From NCBI GenBank assembly GCA_030490835.1, contig CM059977.1:15285399-15349398 (forward strand): a stretch of DNA of 64,000 bases. The letters run 5' to 3'. The DNA comes from Annona cherimola. Lineage: Eukaryota > Streptophyta > Magnoliopsida > Magnoliales > Annonaceae. Positions 58,901 to 64,000 of this stretch are shown here, one piece after another. A program made the translations under genes and the position numbers. Each line of letters begins with the position of its first letter. The stretch's first letter is position 1. Below the pieces are notes generated by a model that did no database searches, was not told where the DNA came from, and worked only from the letters and a program-made list of their open reading frames with translations.

Positions 58901-61900
58901 GCTACAAATACAGTCTTATCTTAAAACCGTTGCTTTCCGTCGAGAGATAGATGAAGTGCAAAAATCTGCTGCTGGAAGGGGTGTTGCTGGCATGCAGGCT
59001 TCTCGCATAGCTTCTGAACCAAACCGGGAATTTATATTTTCATCATCTTTTACTGGGGATAAAAGGTGAGGCATGATGCATGCTTTTCTTGGAACATGTT
59101 TGTAAATCTTCATGTTTGTGTCACATACAAAGTTGCACACATCTACTGATGCACTCTCATAAAAGTTAGTTTTTAAGTGGGCTTTGGTTTTAAGAAATAT
59201 TCATTACTTATATCATATATTGAAACAGCACAGATATGCACATTTCTATGTTGCTACTTGCACTTATTATGAAAATCAGCATATACTTTTAGCATTAGTC
59301 ATCTGTTTCATTCGCATATTAGTTTGCTGATCCCAATGGTTGTCTTGATCAGAATGTTATCATCTACTGGAGTTGACAAAAATGGTTCAGTGCCTCAGAC
59401 ACTGGGAAAGGAACCTGTTCGTTCAGTTTCTGTTGGTAGCGTTTCTTCTTCTCAGGTTCATTCTGTTGGAACTAATGCTGTTGATGAACCATCTCGGGAT
59501 GAGACAACTGGGGGTTTCAATTTTGATGTAGAGACATATGTTGATGAGAGGGGACGTGTCCGAGTCAGTAGAGTTAGAGGACTTGGGATTCGTATGACTC
59601 GTGATTTGCAGCGAAATTTAGATTTAATGAAAGAGCTTGAAATGGAGAAGCAAAAGGAAGATGTTTCAAAATATATGGAGGCTATAAGTGATGCTATCAC
59701 ACTTGGTGCTTCAAAAGTGGCTCAGGGAAGTAAACAATATTTGGAATCTTCGACTGGTGATAAAGCAAGCAAACAGATTGTTAACTTAAGTGGGATGATG
59801 GACGGGATATCAACTCAAATAGGCGAGGATCTTCTTTCCTGCGATCAGCCAGCATATGCAGGCAAAGACTCCATGGAGATTTCCTTTTTTGGAGACGAAG
59901 CCGAAGCCAATAATACCGAAGTCGATGATCTATTTGCACAATTGGTTACCGGAAACTCAAATTTCTCCACAGAAAGTGTTCCTTGCGGCAAGCATACTTC
60001 TGAAATTTCAGGCAATGACTCCTTGGCGGAAGTGGCACCTAAAGGAAGCTTCAGTAGCAATGTGGAAAAAAGCCAACCATCTTTGGCTGATAACAGTATT
60101 TGTGATGAAGGTGAAGTCGACTGGGAGGAAGGCACTTGCGAAGTTCCCATGGACACTTCACACAGCACTTGTGAACATAAACAAACTGTTTCAAGAGGCC
60201 ATTTGGAGGAAGAAGCAGATATCCAGGAGGCTATGAGGAGAAGTCTTGAAGATATCACGAAGGAAAACTCCATCCTGCTATCTTCTTTAGGGGAATATGT
60301 TGAACATAGTGGAGATATGCTCCACCCTCCAGATGTTCTGTTAGAAAATAGTGTTGGTCAATGTCAGGTATCATATGAAGCAGTGGAAGGTGATGATCTA
60401 TTTGAAATGTCAGAGAATGAGGGGGTTAATACACAAGCAATGGACTCTCTTGAAAAGGAAATAATCTATTCTAGAAATTCGGATGTCAACACTGATGGAA
60501 AATCTGCGTTGATGGAAGGCAATGATGAACAAAACCCTGAAAGCGATACTGTTGTTTCCAGTCATAGTGTTTGCATAGATAGGAAATCTGCATTGATGGA
60601 AGGTGAACGAAACACTGAAGGTAATACTGTGGTTTCCAGTCATAATGTTTGCACAGATGGGAAATTTTCTGTAGGAAAAGCACCTTCAGATGCTTCTTCT
60701 AAAGAATCAATGCAATCTTCCATAACTGGGTTAGGCTACCTAAATAATAATCATAATCGAGGCAGAATTTCAGGTAGTTCTGATGAGTGCGCAGTTGGTT
60801 CTTCTGGTATTATTTCTCAGGCTCTCAATGCTGCGAGAAGTGATTCAATTGATGTTATTGCAGAAGCTACTAACCAAGATGGTTCAGAAGCTTCTCATTC
60901 ATGCCATTCTTCAGAAAAAGGAAATAAACGTCCTGAGATTCTGGTGGGCACCTTTGCAGAAAAAATAGGAACTGAGAATGACAGGGAGCAAACGTCATTG
61001 ATGGGAAATGTTGGTAGTATACTTATCGATGACGGTGAACACAAAAGAGATGACGCTAACCAAAGCTCAGAGTTTCAACCATATGTATCAGAAACCACTT
61101 TGGATGAAGAAATGCTTCTTCTACAGCAAGAACGCATGGATCTTGGAGATGAGCAGAGAAAGCTAGAACGCAATGCAGAATCTGTTAGCAGTGAGATGTT
61201 TGCAGAGTGTCAGGTTTGTTCTCCAATTCCATCAATTCGATTATGTGAGTAGCGCTGACCAATGCTTTAAGCTGGATTGCACTAGGAAAGGAGTTGGCTT
61301 TCATTGGATCTAGTCATCTTTGCATCCTGGGTTGACACAGGAATTAGCTAGTTCCATAGGAAGCTGTCTCACTAAGAGTTCGACAATCCATCTTTCTTCT
61401 TATTTGTACCTTTATTTCTAATTATTAATCTTATCTTTTTCAATCAGTTTATCCATTTTATCTTCATTCAGTTTATGGTTGGTACTGTTGTCCAAAATTT
61501 ACATTCCCTTTTGCAACTATCTCTTTTACCCTCACTTCTTCACCTATTGAAACAAATTCTGCTTTTAGAGCGCAAATGATGGCAGTAGATAGGTTTGAGG
61601 TCAGTGTTAAAGTGGATAAAGATAAAAACAGATAAAGGGTAATAATGATACAGGTAATGATAAAAAAATTTATGCTAGTAGCATAAATAGGTTTAATAAT
61701 TTCACAATTTATTGTTTACATTTTACATTTGGCCAAACACACTCTTGCCCTTGTTGTCAATGGATACAATTTTGCTCACACTCCAGCCATCTCCAAATTT
61801 TCATATTTCATTTTTTTATCCTTGATAAGCATTTTATATTGATTATCTTCTTTTAAGCCACTGATTTTCTATAATCTAAGCCACTTCAGTTCGTATGTGT

Positions 61901-63692
61901 TCAAGTGACAAGGTGGCAACCTAACTGCTACTTTATAAATGCAGTCTTTTCGTCGTGCTGACAGTCTTTTTAGTCTACCATATATTTCACAGATGTATCA
62001 TGCTGCATTCTTTCACTTAGGTTAGTTGACAGAGAGTCATTGGCATGTGTTTATTGCCTGTGGTGGGGGAGTTATTTGAGTTGGGTTGTATGGCTCTTAC
62101 TATAAATCATACTTTGATTATGATTACAAATAGATTTTTTTTCTTTGAGTCATTTCATCATTTTTATTTTCTTTTCTGAGATAATAATTTGAGAGTTTGT
62201 TGACTAGCCGACCGTGTATCATCCCTGTTATTGTACTCAGGCTGTTGTTGACTAGCTGACTATGTCTCATCCCTGTTATTGAGCCCAGGCTAAGGATTAT
62301 AGTTGCCCCTCAGTGTTGCTATCAACCCAACTAAATGCTTCCATATTCCAGATAAACTAGAAAAAGAACTAAGAATCCTAGTGACGCAGTATTTTTGCTA
62401 GTCCAATCAATGCACACATCCTCATAGTTACTTGCATTATGGTAAGTGATGTTGCCTAAGGGCCTAAACCTAATATGTTCGTTTGTTCTCATTCTGATTC
62501 ACAGGAATTACTCCAGATGTTTGGTTTGCCCTATATCATTGCACCGATGGAGGCAGAAGCTCAGTGTGCTTACATGGAGCTGATGAACCTAGTGGATGGT
62601 GTTGTAACTGATGACTCCGATGTTTTCTTGTTTGGGGCTCGAAGTGTTTACAAGAATATATTTGATGATCGGAAATATGTTGAAACATACTTCATGAAGG
62701 TTTGCACATTTCCAAATTCTTTGAAAGCGTTCAACTTGTAACATGTGCTATTTCAAATATGAATTACACATATTTCAAGTTTCCTGCAAAGGTGGCGAAG
62801 TTAACACTATTTATGCAGCTAGCTGGGAAAAAGCTGAAGAGGGTTCTTGCTAGCAGTTTCTTTTCCTTGTGGATCTAGTTTCTACTTTTGAATGCTAGCG
62901 TAACTTCTGAAATAGCCTTTTCACATGTTCGCTACCTTCTTGGAATTTTAGGATATTGAGAGTGAGCTTGGATTAACAAGGGAAAAACTGATCCATATGG
63001 CGCTACTACTTGGTAGTGATTATACTGAAGGTGTCAGGTAATGCCCTTTTATTAAACTTACTGCAACAACTAGGGAGCCATAAATGTCATTTTATTGTTG
63101 CTTCATTTTTATTATCTGTTGTTTTGGTCACTTCTTTTTTCCTACTTCTGACATTGTCAACTTCTATGATCCAGTGGCATTGGCATAGTTAATGCCATTG
63201 AAGTTGTGCATGCATTTCCAGAAGAAGATGGTCTACAGAAATTTAGGGAATGGGTTGAATCTCCTGACCCAGCTATTTTTGGGAAGCTTGATGCTTATAT
63301 GGGAAATAGTTCAAGGAAAAAGGTATCAAAAGCAAGGACTGTTGATGCTGATGACTCAACCGAGAATGTGAATGTCTCTGTAATCAATGAGGATGACATT
63401 TGTGATCGCCAACAGTCTTCAGATAATATATCAAAAACAAAACAGATGTTTATGGATAAGCATGTAATGTCTCCATTTCTCTCTCTTTCCCTTATTTTAA
63501 GTCTATGAATCAGCTTTTTGTTCATGTCTTAATACCCTTCCTTGAATTTTTCCAGAGAAATGTAAGTAAAAACTGGCACATCCCATCATCTTTTCCCAGT
63601 GATCTAGTCACTCGTGCGTACACTTCTCCACAAGTTGATAAGTCAACTGAGCCTTTCTCGTGGGGAAAACCAGATCAATTTATGCTTCGCAA
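55960..63692 (+). CDS. UVH3: XPG/RAD2-type DNA repair endonuclease (UVH3), 3' end outside window
   Basis: Twelve exons join in frame into 1,171 codons and then run off the window: 55960-56047, 56144-56394, 56525-56694, 56769-56889, 57439-57516, 57628-57681, 58881-59065, 59353-61213, 62505-62699, 62952-63037, 63175-63463, 63556-63692. Residues 1-95 are the XPG N domain ([17 protein letters not shown]30, D77 in [14 protein letters not shown]). A spacer of about 840 residues follows, mostly from the large exon 8. The XPG-I nuclease domain starts at 937: MEAEAQ (E952, E954), TDDSD (D973, D975) and LLGSDYTEG (D1024). The protein makes the 3' incision in nucleotide excision repair. In the spacer, [13 protein letters not shown] resembles a ubiquitin-interacting motif. 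The visible active-site residues are all intact. Exon 5 ends in a GC donor. The last exons and C-terminus lie beyond 64000; Arabidopsis UVH3 is roughly 1,480 residues. Confidence 0.95.
57517..57627 (+). other. GC-AG intron of the XPG gene
   Basis: Exon 5 ends LLVQ and the intron starts GCAAGT, with CAG before it, so the donor is CAG|GCAAGT. The acceptor is TATAG at 57627. Using this join restores [16 protein letters not shown], which is the conserved XPG sequence. Splicing at the first downstream GT would break the frame or add residues. GC donors need a strong surrounding consensus, which is present. Confidence 0.8.
60490..60665 (+). repeat. Imperfect tandem duplication in the XPG spacer
   Basis: In protein, [10 protein letters not shown]...[10 protein letters not shown] is followed directly by DRKSALMEG...[10 protein letters not shown], in frame. 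Copies differ by a 9-base length change and scattered substitutions. It lies in the fast-evolving acidic spacer, so it should not disturb the nuclease domains. Confidence 0.75.
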
Positions 63693-64000
63693 GTGAGTCT
63701 TCTTTCTATTGTCCGTAAAAGCACACAAATATTTGGTTCTGCTGCAACAACATTCAGTTTGGAAAATTCTGAGAGTTCCAATTTAGTTTGACATTTGTTT
63801 CAAAATTCTAAACTTAGGAGGTTAATGAAATCATCAAGGTCCTGCAGGTATCTTTTTGTCAAACTATTCATTCTTGTTGAATTGAATACATCAAGAAGAA
63901 TTTGTTGACTTCAACATTTGTCATGTTGAAGTTTAATTGCTTTATAAGAATTATGGGAAGTGTTAATACCTAATAAGTAGTCAGCAAGCAAGTGTTATTC
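63693..64000 (+). other. XPG intron at the window edge
   Basis: GTGAGT at 63693 is a strong donor. A possible acceptor (CTTAG) near 63819 precedes a short open stretch to CTGCAG|GTATC, but its translation does not resemble the expected WEKFGW...LLLPVL segment, so the true next exon is probably beyond the window. Confidence 0.6.

Noticed and set aside
59458..60683. Minus-strand frames of 65-142 codons
   Set aside because: They are antisense to the long spacer exon of the XPG gene.
63820..63848. Possible thirteenth XPG exon
   Set aside because: Splice-like edges exist, but the translation lacks the conserved WEKFGW-type sequence expected at this point.

Overview
This is a nuclear segment of a flowering-plant genome. 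The genes have plant-only architecture: an AGCVIII kinase with a split activation loop, a P-type pentatricopeptide protein, an LRR receptor-like pseudokinase and a plant-length XPG nuclease. Introns are GT-AG, intergenic DNA is AT-rich, and plant transposon remnants lie between and inside genes. The coding regions lack the strong GC bias of grass genes, so a eudicot, magnoliid or other non-grass lineage is likely; I cannot name the species. Most exon edges below were chosen by reading splice consensus, frame and family alignment together. They are not backed by transcripts.

Layout. 0-2.8 kb: AT-rich intergenic. 2.8-8.1 kb (+): D6PK-type AGC kinase with a 5'UTR intron. 9.8-11.2 kb (+): intronless PPR protein. 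14.1-14.4 kb (-): possible small secreted Cys-rich peptide with its own TATA box. 15.5-16.9 kb (+): tropinone-reductase-like SDR, five exons. 17-23 kb: transposon-rich, including a composite MITE, a long-TIR element and an intact solo LTR. 23.4-25.4 kb (-): LRR receptor-like pseudokinase. 25.9-30 kb: inverted repeats, a tandem repeat and a 1.5 kb TIR element with an 8-bp target duplication. 31.2-34.4 kb (-): ubiquitin-conjugating E2 of the UBC4/5/6 (UBE2H) type, with a hAT-type MITE in one intron. 38.4-38.7 kb (-): atypical HLH regulator. 39.4-40.9 kb: 5'-truncated LINE bounded by a 15-bp target duplication. 41.5-46.5 kb: second hAT MITE, a long-TIR element, a Tourist-like MITE and a GC-richer stretch dense in CACGTG but without a recognisable gene. 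50.1-53.5 kb (-): HIG1/RCF1-type mitochondrial protein with an Au-SINE relic in its 3.1 kb intron. 56.0 kb to the right edge (+): XPG/UVH3 repair endonuclease, cut off by the window end after twelve visible exons.

The genes are unrelated single-gene transcription units and do not form a cluster or pathway. No CRISPR, operon or multi-gene novel system is present. The most distinctive content is the record of mobile elements: six boundaries are supported by target-site duplications readable in the sequence. Other points of note are the unannotated peptide candidate, the displaced E2 start codon, a GC-AG intron in the XPG gene and the CACGTG-dense gene-free stretch.
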